Source of the DNA: VRUE01 sp963702575
Lineage (GTDB): Bacteria; Actinomycetota; Thermoleophilia; Solirubrobacterales; 70-9
Length of the DNA: 64,000 bases
Assembly: GCA_963702575.1 (NCBI GenBank)
Contig: CAVPCU010000002.1
Span: 682,001 to 746,000 of the forward strand
Direction of reading: 5' to 3'
The notes below the pieces were generated by a model that saw only the letters and a list, made by a program, of their open reading frames with translations, made no database searches and was not told the DNA's origin. The position numbers and the translations under genes are program-made. Positions within the stretch are counted from its first letter, which is position 1, and every line of letters starts with the position of its first letter. Positions 19,683 through 28,578 of the stretch are shown here, one piece after another.

Positions 19683-21190
19683 AGTCGAGCGCGCCCGCGG
19701 GGGTCTCGATCTCGCGCTTGAGGATCTTGCCGGTTGGGCCCTTGGGCAGCTCGTCGAGGAACCAGACGACCCGCGGGTACTTGTAGGCGGCGATCCGCTC
19801 CTTGACGTAGGCGCTGACCTCCTCGGCGCTCAGCTCCTCGCCCTCGTGGAGGACGACCGCGGCGCCGATCTCCTCGCCCCACTCGTCGTGGGGGACGCCG
19901 ACGACCGCCGCTTCGCGGATCTTCGGGTGCTCGTAGAGCACCTCCTCGACCTCGCGCGGGTAGACGTTGTAGCCGCCGCGGATGATCAGGTCCTTCTTGC
20001 GGTCGACGATGTAGAAGTAGCCGTCCTCGTCGACGCGGGCCATGTCGCCGCTGTGGAACCAGCCGCCGCGCATCGCCTCGGCGGTCGCGTCGGGCCGCTG
20101 CCAGTAGCCCTTCATGATGTTGTGGCCGCGGATCACGATCTCGCCGACCTCGCCCTGCGGCGACCTCCTGGTCGTTCTCGTCGACGACCTTCATCTCGAC
20201 TCCCTCGATCGGGGTGCCGATCGAGCCCGCCTTGCGCTCGCGGTCGGGGTGGTTGGAGCAGGCGACCGGCGAGGTCTCCGAGAGGCCGTAGCCCTCCATC
20301 ACCTTGGCGCCGAAGGCCTCTTCGAAGCCGCGCAGGACCTCGACCGGCATCGAGGCCCCGCCGGTGATGCAGATCCGCAGCGCCGAGGTGTCGTAGCCCT
20401 CGCGCCCGGGGTGGTGGAGCAGGGCGCCGTACATCGTCGGCACGCCGTAGAAGTGGGTGACGCCGTCGCGCTGCATCGTCGCCAGCGCCTCGCCGGGGTC
20501 GAATTTCGGCACCAGGGTGAGGCAGGCGCCGACCCGCAGCGAGGCGTTCATCGCCACGGTCTGGCCGAAGGAGTGGAAGAGCGGGAGGGCGCCGAGGACG
20601 ACGTCGCCCGCCTGCGATCTCACACGTCGTGCGCGACGAGACCTCGGCGTTGCGGGCGAGGTTGGCGTGGGTCAGCTCGGCGCCCTTCGGCTTGCCGGTC
20701 GTGCCCGAGGTGTAGAGGATCACCGCGGTGTCCTCCTCGGCCGTCTCTGCCACCTCCGTCGCCGGCTCGCGCTCCGCCAGGAGCGCTGCGAAGTCGGCGG
20801 GCTCGACCTCGACCAGGTCGGCGCCGGCCTCGGCGGCGCCCGCTCTCGCCTCCTCGGCGAAGCCGTGCCAGGCGAGCAGCAGCTTCGCCCCCGAGTCCCC
20901 AGATAGAAGGCGATCTCGCGCCGCTTCAGCAGCACGTTCATCGGCACGACGATCGCGCCCGTCCTCAGCACGCCGTAGTAGGCGACCGGGAATTCGGGCA
21001 CGTTGGGGAGCATCACCCCGACCCGGTCGCCCCGCCCGACACCCTTCTCGGCGAGCAGCGCCGCGAGCCGGGCGCTGCGCTCGTCGAGCTCGGCGTAGCT
21101 CAGCTCGACCTCGCCCAGCCGGATCGCTGGCGCCTCCGGCGCGCGCTCGGCGCTGGCGATCGGCAGGCGAGGCGAGGTTGAGCGCGCACG
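19681..21190 (-). pseudogene. Long-chain acyl-CoA synthetase (AMP-forming), several frameshifts
   Basis: Reassembled across frames, this is a full adenylate-forming ligase that activates fatty acids to acyl-CoA. Motifs in order are MMLPNVPEFPVAYYGVLRTG, AVILYTSGTTGKPKGAELTH (ATP loop A3), PLFHSFGQTVAMNASL, MEGYGLSETSPV (A5), SGDMARVDEDGYFYIVDRKK (A7-A8) and PKGPTGKILKRE with the catalytic Lys (A10). Frame changes lie near 21,160, 20,905, 20,620 and 20,155. One is explained by a base missing from a G run. The start codon is not clear; the first coding segment begins near LNLAS at about 21,180. It lies between a monooxygenase-like gene and R2lox-SCP2 on the same strand. Sequencing error is a real possibility. 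Confidence 0.75.
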
Positions 21191-21198
21191 TCCCCGGG

Positions 21199-21486
21199 CT
21201 ACGGCTTGACGAACTTGTGGACCGGGAATTCCTTGATGTCCGGCGGACCTTGTGGCGCCTTGTCGCCAACGCTCGCGATCGCCGGGCCGAGGCGACTCTC
21301 AGAGAAGCGGTCGAAGTGCCCGCGGGACTCCCAGAAGTCGATGACCCCCCAGCCGCCCTCGATCGGGCCGGCCGAGTGGAAGATCAGCCCCTCGGGCGGA
21401 TTCCCGTCGACATCCAGCGCTGCGTCCACCGCGTCGTACATCTCCTGGCTCCCGCCCTCGAACTTCAAGCGCAAACCGATTGCCAT
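21199..21486 (-). CDS. Small dimeric alpha/beta-barrel (monooxygenase-like) protein
   Basis: A 95-residue protein starting MAIGLRLKFEGGSQEMYDAV. Its pattern (strand, helix, FHSAGPIEGGWGVIDFWESRGHFDRFSES) is that of the dimeric alpha/beta-barrel fold shared by antibiotic-biosynthesis monooxygenases and many uncharacterised small proteins. I start at the ATG at 21486, 13 codons inside the longest frame, because the fold's first strand begins there. It is the first gene of a same-strand run with the acyl-CoA ligase and R2lox-SCP2. No catalytic residues can be assigned. Confidence 0.65.
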   Translation of the reverse strand: MAIGLRLKFEGGSQEMYDAVDAALDVDGNPPEGLIFHSAGPIEGGWGVIDFWESRGHFDRFSESRLGPAIASVGDKAPQGPPDIKEFPVHKFVKP

Positions 21487-21566
21487 CGTGTTCTCCCTTC
21501 TCCGTTGACCAAGCCGGGCGAGCATAGCCCTCTGCCAGCCGGGCGGGCAAGTGCTGCCGCGCCGGT

Positions 21567-21944
21567 ATGCTCGAGCCGATGGCGGACCTGGGCCAGCCGA
21601 GTTCCTACCTCGTGCTCGAGAAGGGCACGCGCGTGTACTCGAGCGACGAGCGCGACCTCGGCGAGGTCCAGCACGTGCTCGGCGATCCCGGACTCGACCT
21701 CTTCGACGGCTTCGTCCTCGACACCACGGCCCTGCCCGGCGGGCATCGCTTCGTCGACGCCTCGCAGGTGGAGGAGATCTTCGAGCGGGGAGTCGTGCTC
21801 AATCTCGACGCTGCTGCCGCCGAGCGCCTGCCGAAGCCGACCGCCAACCCAGCGGACGTCGAGGTCGGACCGGACGATCTGGTCGCGCCCGGCGGCCACG
21901 ACAAGCTGCGCCGCGCCTGGGACCTGATCTCGGGCAAGGGCTGA
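21567..21944 (+). CDS. PRC-barrel-like small protein
   Basis: A 125-residue acidic soluble protein. SYLVLEKGTRVYSSDERDLGEVQHVL then FDGFVLDTT reads like a PRC-barrel strand series, with residues 65-90 (HRFVDASQVEEIFERGVVLNLD) completing it. PRC-barrel proteins bind RNA-processing or photosynthetic partners; none is evident here. A second in-frame ATG at 21579 is an alternative start, and neither has a clear ribosome-binding site. Confidence 0.55.
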   Translation: MLEPMADLGQPSSYLVLEKGTRVYSSDERDLGEVQHVLGDPGLDLFDGFVLDTTALPGGHRFVDASQVEEIFERGVVLNLDAAAAERLPKPTANPADVEVGPDDLVAPGGHDKLRRAWDLISGKG

Positions 21945-21974
21945 GCCGGGCGTTTCGCTTAAGATGCCGCCTCG

Positions 21975-22448
21975 ATGAGGATGGGGATCGCTTCCACTTC
22001 GCTCTGCGTCGTCCTGGCAGTCGCCGGCTGCGGCGGCGGCTCGTCGAGCAGCTCGAGCGAATCGACGGCCACGGCGGCAAAGACCAAGCCGACGGTGACC
22101 GTGCCCAAAGGCGCGCCGCCGAGGAAGCTGACCGTCAAGGAAATCGAGAAGGGCAGCGGCGAAGAAGCCAAGTCGGGCGACGAAGTCACCGTCCAGTACG
22201 TCGGCGTCGACTACAAGAGCGGCAAGGAATTCGATTCCTCGTGGAGCCGCAGCGAACCGTTCACCTTCACCCTCGGCGCCGGCCAGGTGATCCCCGGCTG
22301 GGAAAAGGGCGTCGAAGGGATGAAGGTCGGCGGTCGCCGCGAGCTGATCGTCCCGCCCGGCATGGCCTACGGCAAGGCCGGCTCGCCGCCGGCCATCGGC
22401 CCGAACGAAACCCTCGTCTTCGTCATCGACCTGCTCGAAATCGGCTAG
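21975..22448 (+). CDS. FKBP-type peptidyl-prolyl isomerase, lipoprotein
   Basis: A 157-residue exported prolyl isomerase. A short signal ends in the lipobox LAVAGC with Cys19 as the lipidated residue, followed by a Ser-rich spacer. The FKBP domain covers about 65-157: VTVQYVGVDYKSGKEFDSSW, GAGQVIPGWEKGVEGMKVGGRREL and IPP-type IVPPGMAYG, ending LVFVIDLLEI. It would help fold extracytoplasmic proteins at the membrane surface. The stop overlaps the convergent AAA-ATPase gene by four bases. A second FKBP lipoprotein lies at 25.0 kb. Confidence 0.9.
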   Translation: MRMGIASTSLCVVLAVAGCGGGSSSSSSESTATAAKTKPTVTVPKGAPPRKLTVKEIEKGSGEEAKSGDEVTVQYVGVDYKSGKEFDSSWSRSEPFTFTLGAGQVIPGWEKGVEGMKVGGRRELIVPPGMAYGKAGSPPAIGPNETLVFVIDLLEIG

Positions 22449-23812
22449 CCGAAGACGTCGGCCGCCGTGATTGCGAGGACGCCCTCGGCGTCGCTGACCC
22501 GCTCGCGCGCGGCGACGGCGTAGGAGACGTCGCGGGCGAGCGAGGGCAGGGCCTCGGCCTTGGCTTCCAGCGCCGTCCGAAGCGCCCGTCCGCTGGCCGT
22601 GCGAGCCCATTTCGCCTCGCCGAGGAGCACCGCCTCCCGGCGGCGGCCCGCGAGCGCCACGGCGTCGATCTCGACCGGCGGACCGTCCCGCCACCAGCGG
22701 CCCACGTCGACGATCTGCTCGCCCAGCTCGCCGTCGGCTGCAAGCCGCACGAGGTGCTGGCGGAATGCGGACTCCCAGCGGTCTCCCATGTGGGCATCCA
22801 GCTGCTCTGTCAGGACAGGGAGGATCTGCCTGCCCAGCCCCCTGCTGATCGCCGACCGGTGACGGTCGAGCACTCCCAGCCAGAAGGCGAGGAAGTTGTC
22901 GGCGACGCGATAGAGGCGGCGACGGGTGCGGGCGGGGTTCTCGGTCACGGGGACGAGCCTTTCGACCAGGCGGAGCTCGACCAGGCGATCGAGGACCCTG
23001 CTGGGGTCGGCCCGGATCGCCTGCTCGATCTCGTTGTGGCGGGTGCGGCCGGATGCGATCGCGCGCAGTGCCAGGCCGCCCAGCCCGTCGAGGTCTCCCT
23101 CGGTCGCGAGGATCAACCGGCCCTCGTTGAGCAGCTGGCCGCCCGGGGTGCAGGCGAGCCGCAGGAGATTCCGCTTGACGCTCTGCCCGGTGTCCCACCA
23201 TTCCAGGTAGAGCGGCACGCCGCCGAGGATCCCCCAGACGAGCGCACGGTCGGCCGGGTCGAGCCCTTTCAACATCCTGCTTGCCTCGTGGGGGCGGAAC
23301 GGGTGCAGGAGGAGGTTGAGGTCGAAGCGCCCGTAGAGCGGCGCACGCTCCTCCTGGAGCGCCTCCATCGTCCGCACCGCCGAGCCGCAGAGAAGGATGC
23401 GCAGCTTCGTCTGGGAGCGCGCGCGGTCCCAGAAGGCGCGCAGCACGCCCGGCAGCTCGGGGCTGACGCCGACCAGGTCCGGGAACTCGTCGATGACGAG
23501 CAGCAGGCGTTCCCGGGTCGCGGCCCCGGCGAGCGCGTCGAGCGCGTCGTCCCAGTCGGCGAACGGTCGTTTGGCGAGGTCGCGCGCGCCGAAGCGGGCC
23601 GCCGGCGCGGCAGCCTCGCTGAGCAGCCGCAGCTCGTCGACGGCCGGTCTGCCGGCCCCGGTGTGGAAGACCGCGCGCTTGTCGCGCGCGAACTCCTCTA
23701 GCAGGGAGGTCTTGCCCACCCGGCGGCGACCCCAGACGAGGCCAAGGGCGGCGCCCGGTTGCCCCCACCATCGGTGCAAGGCGTCCAGCTCTTCGAAACG
23801 GTTGACGAACAT
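22445..23812 (-). CDS. Archaeal-type AAA ATPase with C-terminal DUF234 nuclease-like domain
   Basis: A 455-residue protein. The ATPase part has FVNRFEELDALHRWW at the N-terminus, Walker A GRRRVGKTS (28-36) and Walker B LLLVIDEFP (103-111), typical of the archaeal ATPase family. A middle winged helix (RTRHNEIEQAIRADPSRVLDRL) follows. The C-terminus has a PD-(D/E)xK-like set Asp383, Glu399, Lys401 (EIDAVAL, GEAKW). Such proteins are common in archaea and scattered in bacteria; their function is unclear, with DNA metabolism or mobile-element roles suspected. I start at the ATG at 23812, preceded by GGGGG; the longer frame upstream would cross the shared promoter. It is divergent from an AlkZ-like gene with a palindrome between. 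Confidence 0.82.
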   Translation of the reverse strand: MFVNRFEELDALHRWWGQPGAALGLVWGRRRVGKTSLLEEFARDKRAVFHTGAGRPAVDELRLLSEAAAPAARFGARDLAKRPFADWDDALDALAGAATRERLLLVIDEFPDLVGVSPELPGVLRAFWDRARSQTKLRILLCGSAVRTMEALQEERAPLYGRFDLNLLLHPFRPHEASRMLKGLDPADRALVWGILGGVPLYLEWWDTGQSVKRNLLRLACTPGGQLLNEGRLILATEGDLDGLGGLALRAIASGRTRHNEIEQAIRADPSRVLDRLVELRLVERLVPVTENPARTRRRLYRVADNFLAFWLGVLDRHRSAISRGLGRQILPVLTEQLDAHMGDRWESAFRQHLVRLAADGELGEQIVDVGRWWRDGPPVEIDAVALAGRRREAVLLGEAKWARTASGRALRTALEAKAEALPSLARDVSYAVAARERVSDAEGVLAITAADVFG

Positions 23813-23841
23813 GCCCCCAAAGATTACCAACCTTCCATGTA

Positions 23842-23876
23842 ACTGACATCTCACGTCGGTTACGTTTGATGTCAGT
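23842..23876. promoter_or_regulatory. Inverted repeat in the AAA / AlkZ-like divergent promoter
   Basis: Nine-base arms ACTGACATC (23842-23850) and GATGTCAGT (23868-23876) with a 17-base spacer lie in the 112-base AT-richer gap between two divergent genes. The symmetric placement suggests one operator controlling both. Confidence 0.5.
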
Positions 23877-23924
23877 AAGCTTGAGAGGTAGCAGTGGCGT
23901 TGGACATCGCGCGATGATCCACCC

Positions 23925-24986
23925 ATGCCTTCCAGGTCGATCCTCGCTGAGCGCCTGACGGCGCAGGGCCTCTCGGGGCCGCCGCTGGCCGATCCAGCGG
24001 CCGTCGCCGAGCGGCTGCTGGCGGTCCAGGGCCAGGATCAGCGCGGCTTCCGGCTGGCGGTCCGGGCGAGGACCGAGGGACTGTCCGCCGGCGACGTCGA
24101 GCGGGCGCTGGGCGAGGACCGCACGCTTCTCGTCACCTGGCTCAACCGCGGCACGCTGCACCTGGTCCGCAGCGAGGACTACCCGTGGCTGCAGGCGCTG
24201 ACCACGCCGCCGCTGTTCACCTCGAGCGCACGCCGCCTGCGCCAGGAGGGCGTGAGCGAAGCGGCGGCTGAGCGGGCGCTGGCGACGATCGAGCGTGCGC
24301 TGGCCGACGAGGGGCCGCTGACTCGGATCGAGCTGCGCGAGCGGCTTGACTCGGCCGGCGTCCGCACCCAGGGCCAGGCGACGATTCACCTGCTCTTCCT
24401 CGCCGCTCTGCGCGGGGTGGTCGTGCGGGGGCCGATGGCCGACAGGCAGCACGCCTACGTCCTCGTGCACGACTGGCTCGGCGAGTCGCCGCCGGTCGAC
24501 CGCGAGCGGGCGCTCGCCGAGCTCGCGCGTCGTTACCTCGCCGGCCACCAGCCGGCGAGCGACCGCGACCTCGCCAAGTGGGCGGGCCTGCCGTTGGGCG
24601 ACGCCCGCGCCGGCCTGGCGGCGATCGCCCGCGAGCTGGACGAGGGCGAGGACGGCCTCCTCCGCCTCGCCAAGCGCTCGCCGCCCGCAACGATCCCGCC
24701 GCCCCGCCTGCTCGGGGCCTTCGATCCCGTCCTGCTCGGCTGGACCACCCGGGAGCCGATCCTCGGCTCCCATGAGCCTCGCGTCGTCAGCGGCGGCCTC
24801 TTCCGCCCCTTCGCCCTTGCCGAAGGCCGTGCCGTCGCCGGTTGGCGGTGGGCGAAGGACGAGGTGACGATCGATCCCTACGAGCGCCTCGGCAAGGCCC
24901 AGGCGGCTGCCCTGAAGGCGGACGCCGCCGATGTCGCCCGCTTCCTCGGCCGCAGGGGACGCAAAAGCGAACAAAGAGAAGAGTAG
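23925..24986 (+). CDS. HTH_42 winged-helix protein, AlkZ/YcaQ-like candidate DNA glycosylase
   Basis: A 353-residue protein of the HTH_42 superfamily, which includes AlkZ and YcaQ, glycosylases that remove bulky or crosslinked bases. The segment RLLAVQGQDQRGFRLAVRAR has Gln35-Gly-Gln37, matching the QxQ catalytic motif of AlkZ-like enzymes. Other family features are TWLNRGTLHLVRSEDYPWL, then tandem winged helices around ALADEGPLTRIELRERL and ASDRDLAKWAGLPLGDAR, and a C-terminal beta domain with LLGAFDPVLLGW. AlkZ acts on azinomycin crosslinks in Streptomyces; most relatives are untested. It is divergent from the AAA-nuclease gene. Confidence 0.8.
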   Translation: MPSRSILAERLTAQGLSGPPLADPAAVAERLLAVQGQDQRGFRLAVRARTEGLSAGDVERALGEDRTLLVTWLNRGTLHLVRSEDYPWLQALTTPPLFTSSARRLRQEGVSEAAAERALATIERALADEGPLTRIELRERLDSAGVRTQGQATIHLLFLAALRGVVVRGPMADRQHAYVLVHDWLGESPPVDRERALAELARRYLAGHQPASDRDLAKWAGLPLGDARAGLAAIARELDEGEDGLLRLAKRSPPATIPPPRLLGAFDPVLLGWTTREPILGSHEPRVVSGGLFRPFALAEGRAVAGWRWAKDEVTIDPYERLGKAQAAALKADAADVARFLGRRGRKSEQREE

Positions 24987-25000
24987 TTAAGGTTTCTTGC

Positions 25001-25546
25001 GTGAAACTGGTGGCAATCGCGGCGATATGTGCCGGCCTCCTCCTCGCCGGATGCGGTGGCGGCGACTCATCGTCGGGCTCGAGCACGGCGTCGTCCGCTG
25101 TCGCGGGGAAGGCCGTCAACGTCGGCGGCCCGGGTCCGGAATTCAGGCTGCCGCCTGGGCCGTTGCCGAAGAAGGTCGCGTTCAAGGACCTCAAGAAGGG
25201 AACCGGTCCCGAAGCCAAGGTCGGCGATGAAGCGTTCATCCGCTACGTCGGCATCCGCTGGAACGGCGAAACGTACTCGAACTCGTGGTCCTTCAAGGCG
25301 CCGCCCAGCTTCGTGCTCGGCGCCCATGAGCTGACGATCGGCGGCCTGGAGACGAGCATCGAGGGGATGAGGGTGGGGGGCCGCCGGGAGATCTTCCTGC
25401 CGCCGAGTGCCCACATCAGGCAGAGCGTGAAGAACGAGACCCCAGCCGAAGCGCGCGAAAACACCCTCGCCTACATGGTCGACCTGGTGAAAGTCGTGCC
25501 GCAGCCGGACAAGCTGCGGGCGCTGCGGGCGCTGACCGGCCGCTAG
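25001..25546 (+). CDS. FKBP-like prolyl isomerase, lipoprotein
   Basis: A 181-residue exported protein. From the GTG at 25001 the signal reads MKLVAIAAICAGLLLAGC with Cys18 as lipid anchor, then a Gly/Ser-rich spacer. An FKBP-like domain spans about 65-165 (DLKKGTGPEAKVGDEAFIRYVG, LGAHELTIGGLETSIEGMRVGGRREIFLPP). Several active-site aromatics of FKBP are replaced, so isomerase activity may be weak. It starts 14 bases after the AlkZ-like gene and ends overlapping glyQS by four bases. Confidence 0.82.
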   Translation: MKLVAIAAICAGLLLAGCGGGDSSSGSSTASSAVAGKAVNVGGPGPEFRLPPGPLPKKVAFKDLKKGTGPEAKVGDEAFIRYVGIRWNGETYSNSWSFKAPPSFVLGAHELTIGGLETSIEGMRVGGRREIFLPPSAHIRQSVKNETPAEARENTLAYMVDLVKVVPQPDKLRALRALTGR

Positions 25547-26931
25547 TCGAGCTTCGGGCTGCGCCAGGGCTGGGCGAGGCGGGTCGCCAGGTCGTCGGCG
25601 AGGCCTTCGATCGGGACCCGGACCTGCTCGAGCGAGTCGCGGTCGCGCAGGGTGACGGTGTCGTCGTCCATCGTCTGGTGGTCGACGGTTATCCCCCAGG
25701 GGGTGCCGATCTCGTCCTGGCGGCGGTAGCGCTTGCCGATCGAGCCGCCCTCGTCGAACTCGGCCGGAAGGCGGCGGCGCAGCTCCTCGAAGACCTCGCG
25801 CGCCTTCTCCGGCATGCCCTCCTTGGAGACCAGCGGCAGGACCGCGACCTTGACCGGGGCGAGGCGGGGGTGGAGGCGGAGCACCGTCCGCTGGCGGCCC
25901 TCGACCTCCTCGACGTCGTAGGCGTCGACGAGGAAGGCAAGCGTCGCCCGGTCGGCGCCGGCGGCGGGCTCGATCACGTAGGGGACGTAGCGCTCTTTGC
26001 TCTGCTGGTCGAAGTACTCGAGCTTCTCGCCGCTGAACTCGGTGTGCTGTTTGAGGTCGAAGTCGCCGCGGTTGGCGATCCCCTCGAGCTCCGACCACCC
26101 GATCGGGAAGAGGTACTCGACGTCGCTCGTCGCCGAGGAGTAGTGCGAGAGCTCCTCGGCGCCGTGCGGGCGGACGCGCAGCAGCTCGGGCCGGATCCCC
26201 AGCTCGGTGTACCAGCGCTCGCGCTCCTCGATCCAGGTCCGATGCCACTTCTCGGCATCGGCCGGCGGGACGAAGAACTCCATCTCCATCTGCTCGAACT
26301 CGCGCGTGCGGAAGATGAAGTTGCCGGGGGTGATCTCGTTGCGGAACGACTTGCCGACCTGGGCGATCCCGAAGGGCGGCTTCTTGCGGGCGAAGCCGAG
26401 CACGTTCTTGAAGTTGATGAAGATTCCCTGCGCGGTCTCCGGCCGCAGGTAGACCTCCGAGCCCTCGCCGGCGACCGGGCCGACGTGGGTCTCGAACATC
26501 AGGTTGAACTGGCGCGGCTCCGACAGCTCTCCGCCGCACTCGGGGCAGCGCAGCTCCGCCTCGGGGTCGCCGCCTTCGACCTCGACCGCCTCGCGCAGGT
26601 GGTCCTCGCGCCAGCGCCGCTTGCACTTGCCGAGGCACTGGACCAGCGGGTCGGTGAAGCCCTCGAGGTGGCCCGAGGCCTCCCAGACGCGGGGGTGCTG
26701 GAGGATCGCCGAGTCGAGGGCGACGATGTCGTCGCGCTCCTGCAGCATCGCCCGCCACCACTCGGCTTTGACGTTGCTCTTCAGCAGCACGCCGTAGTGG
26801 CCGTAGTCGTAGGTCGAGCCGAGCCCGCCGTAGATCTCCGAGGAGGGGAAGACGAAGCCGCGCCGCTTGCAGAGCGCGACGATCTCCTCCATCGTCGCCA
26901 GCTCGGCGCTGATCTCGGGCTCGGTGGCCAT
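25543..26931 (-). CDS. glyQS: Glycine--tRNA ligase (alpha2 type)
   Basis: A 462-residue class II aminoacyl-tRNA synthetase charging tRNA-Gly. Recognisable parts are IVALCKRRGFVFPSSEIYGG at the N-terminus, VYLRPETAQGIFINFKNVL (motif 2 region), GIAQVGKSFRNEITPGNFIFRTREFEQME, and a C-terminal anticodon domain (VAVLPLVSKEGMPEKAREVFEEL). Cys pairs CLGKCKRRW and CPECGGEL could bind zinc. This is the eukaryote/archaeon-like dimer type. The start at 26931 gives the usual N-terminus; 24 codons further upstream are not conserved-looking. Confidence 0.96.
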   Translation of the reverse strand: MATEPEISAELATMEEIVALCKRRGFVFPSSEIYGGLGSTYDYGHYGVLLKSNVKAEWWRAMLQERDDIVALDSAILQHPRVWEASGHLEGFTDPLVQCLGKCKRRWREDHLREAVEVEGGDPEAELRCPECGGELSEPRQFNLMFETHVGPVAGEGSEVYLRPETAQGIFINFKNVLGFARKKPPFGIAQVGKSFRNEITPGNFIFRTREFEQMEMEFFVPPADAEKWHRTWIEERERWYTELGIRPELLRVRPHGAEELSHYSSATSDVEYLFPIGWSELEGIANRGDFDLKQHTEFSGEKLEYFDQQSKERYVPYVIEPAAGADRATLAFLVDAYDVEEVEGRQRTVLRLHPRLAPVKVAVLPLVSKEGMPEKAREVFEELRRRLPAEFDEGGSIGKRYRRQDEIGTPWGITVDHQTMDDDTVTLRDRDSLEQVRVPIEGLADDLATRLAQPWRSPKLD

Positions 26932-27002
26932 GCGGGAACCGTATAGAGAGCGACGCCGCAACCCGTTCCCGGCGCGCGCGACTGCGATAATCGCCCAGCC
27001 CA

Positions 27003-27314
27003 ATGCCGATCTACGAGTACAAATGCGCCAACGGCCACGTCTTCGACGTGATCCAGAGGATGACCGACGAGGCCCTGACCGAGTGCCAGGAGTGCGGCGC
27101 TCCCGCCGAGCGCGTCCTGCATCCGGTGGCGATCCACTTCAAGGGCTCGGGCTTCCACAACACCGACTACGCGAAGAAGAAGACCGTCCCCGCCGGCTCG
27201 GACGGCGCCAAGGAGTCCTCCGACTCCAAGAGCTCGGACTCGAGCTCTTCGGACTCGAGCGCGTCGGACTCGAAGCCGACCGACTCCAAGCCGGCTAGCC
27301 CAGCAGCTTCTTGA
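27003..27314 (+). CDS. FmdB-type zinc-ribbon protein
   Basis: A 103-residue protein. The first 55 residues form the FmdB/putative regulatory zinc ribbon: MPIYEYKCANGHVFDV, then CQECGAPAERVLHPV (C-x2-C), and FKGSGFHNTDYA, the family's C-terminal mark. The last 40 residues are a low-complexity Ser/Asp/Lys tail. The first knuckle shows only one Cys (KCANGH), so zinc may be bound by C-x2-H. The 3' end overlaps the convergent LCP gene by 20 bases. The function of the family is not established. Confidence 0.85.
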   Translation: MPIYEYKCANGHVFDVIQRMTDEALTECQECGAPAERVLHPVAIHFKGSGFHNTDYAKKKTVPAGSDGAKESSDSKSSDSSSSDSSASDSKPTDSKPASPAAS

Positions 27315-28524
27315 CGGCCCGGCGGCGCTCGGATTCGGGGACGACGATGCTCGTCCCCGGCCCCGTCGTGCAGCCCGAGTGGGCGCCCGCGCAGAGCACG
27401 TCGGCCTTGCTTTCGCCGCCGATCGCCGCGGCCAGGATCAGCTGCGGCATGGTGAAGAAGCCCATGTCGCTGACGAACGCCTTCGGCGCGTCCCAGCCGA
27501 TGATCGGCCCCTTGATGAAGTTGTAGGGGAGCCGCAGGGGGTCGGTGAGGCGGTCCTTGATGCCCGAGATCACCGCCTGCTGGGCCTTCTCTCGGTCGAG
27601 GTCGCTGTAGCCGAGCGTGTAGGCGCTCTTGCCCGGACCGGGGCATTCGCTCGGCTCGCGGATGCGCGAGTAGATCAGCGCCTTTTCGCCGTCGAGGGTG
27701 TTCTCGCCCTTGCCGAGCCGAAGGGTGTAGCCGCCCTGGCCGCCGCCCGCGCCGCCGGCGATGTCGGCGCAGAGCTTGTGCGGCACGTCCACCTTGACCC
27801 CGCCGACCGCGTCGATCAGCTTTTCGAAGCCGGTGAAGTCGACGATCGCGACGTGGTCGATTTCGATCCCGAGGAAGTTTTCCACCGCTTCGATCTCGGC
27901 CTTGGCGCCGCCGAAGGCGAAGGCGGCGTTGATCTTCTGCGGGCTCTGGCCGGGGATTTCGGCGTAGCTGTCGCGCGGGATCGAGAGCTTGCGGAAGGTG
28001 CCGCCGCCGGCGCGGATCAGCATCAGCGTGTCGGCGCGGAACTGGCCCTGCGAGCAGCCGTCGTGGGGGGCGTCGCCGCGTTCCTGCTGTTCGAAGCACT
28101 TCTGCGACGGCGCCGCGCCGGGTTCCTTGGTGTCGGGCGGCCGCGCGTCGGTGCCGAGGACGAGGATCGTCTGCGCGCTGGGCAGCAGGAACGGGTTGCC
28201 GTGCAGCGCCGACTTCGCTTCGCCCGAGAGCTTGAAGGCCTGGAGCTGGGCGGAGACGGCGAAGGCGAGGAAGCTGAGCACGATCCAGCCGAGCGCCGCG
28301 ATCCCGACCCATTTCAGCGCTCGCCGCGGCCACGGGCGCCGAGCTCCCGGCTCGCGCCGCCAGCTCGGCCCGCGCGGCCGTTCCGGCAGCTTCGGCGCCC
28401 GCCAATCCCGACCCGGCAACCCGGACAGGTCCGGCTTGCGCAAGCGCGAGAAGATCCCCCGGCGGGCGCGGTAGACCTTGTACTCGGGCGGTCCCTGCGG
28501 CCGCTGCTCGTCGTCGTTTGCCAT
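27295..28524 (-). CDS. LytR-CpsA-Psr (LCP) family cell-wall ligase
   Basis: A 409-residue membrane-anchored enzyme of the family that transfers undecaprenyl-linked polymers to peptidoglycan. A Pro/Arg-rich cytoplasmic N-terminus (about 70 residues) precedes one membrane span (WVGIAALGWIVLSFLAFAV). The LCP domain follows: ILVLGTDARP, FRADTLMLIRAGGG, KLSIPRDSYAEIPG with the conserved Arg-Asp pair, and KINAAFAFGG. I start at the ATG at 28524, which has CGGAG eight bases upstream. Two Cys pairs in the outer domain could form disulfides. Confidence 0.92.
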   Translation of the reverse strand: MANDDEQRPQGPPEYKVYRARRGIFSRLRKPDLSGLPGRDWRAPKLPERPRGPSWRREPGARRPWPRRALKWVGIAALGWIVLSFLAFAVSAQLQAFKLSGEAKSALHGNPFLLPSAQTILVLGTDARPPDTKEPGAAPSQKCFEQQERGDAPHDGCSQGQFRADTLMLIRAGGGTFRKLSIPRDSYAEIPGQSPQKINAAFAFGGAKAEIEAVENFLGIEIDHVAIVDFTGFEKLIDAVGGVKVDVPHKLCADIAGGAGGGQGGYTLRLGKGENTLDGEKALIYSRIREPSECPGPGKSAYTLGYSDLDREKAQQAVISGIKDRLTDPLRLPYNFIKGPIIGWDAPKAFVSDMGFFTMPQLILAAAIGGESKADVLCAGAHSGCTTGPGTSIVVPESERRRAVKKLLG

Positions 28525-28578
28525 GAAAGACTCCGGAATCATGCCGATGTCCGCGGTCGCCCGCCTAAAGAAGTGAGC

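Noticed and set aside
21465..24974. Very long minus-strand open frame covering four genes
   Set aside because: It crosses genes on both strands with well-defined motifs and shows no domain itself; it arises from GC bias.
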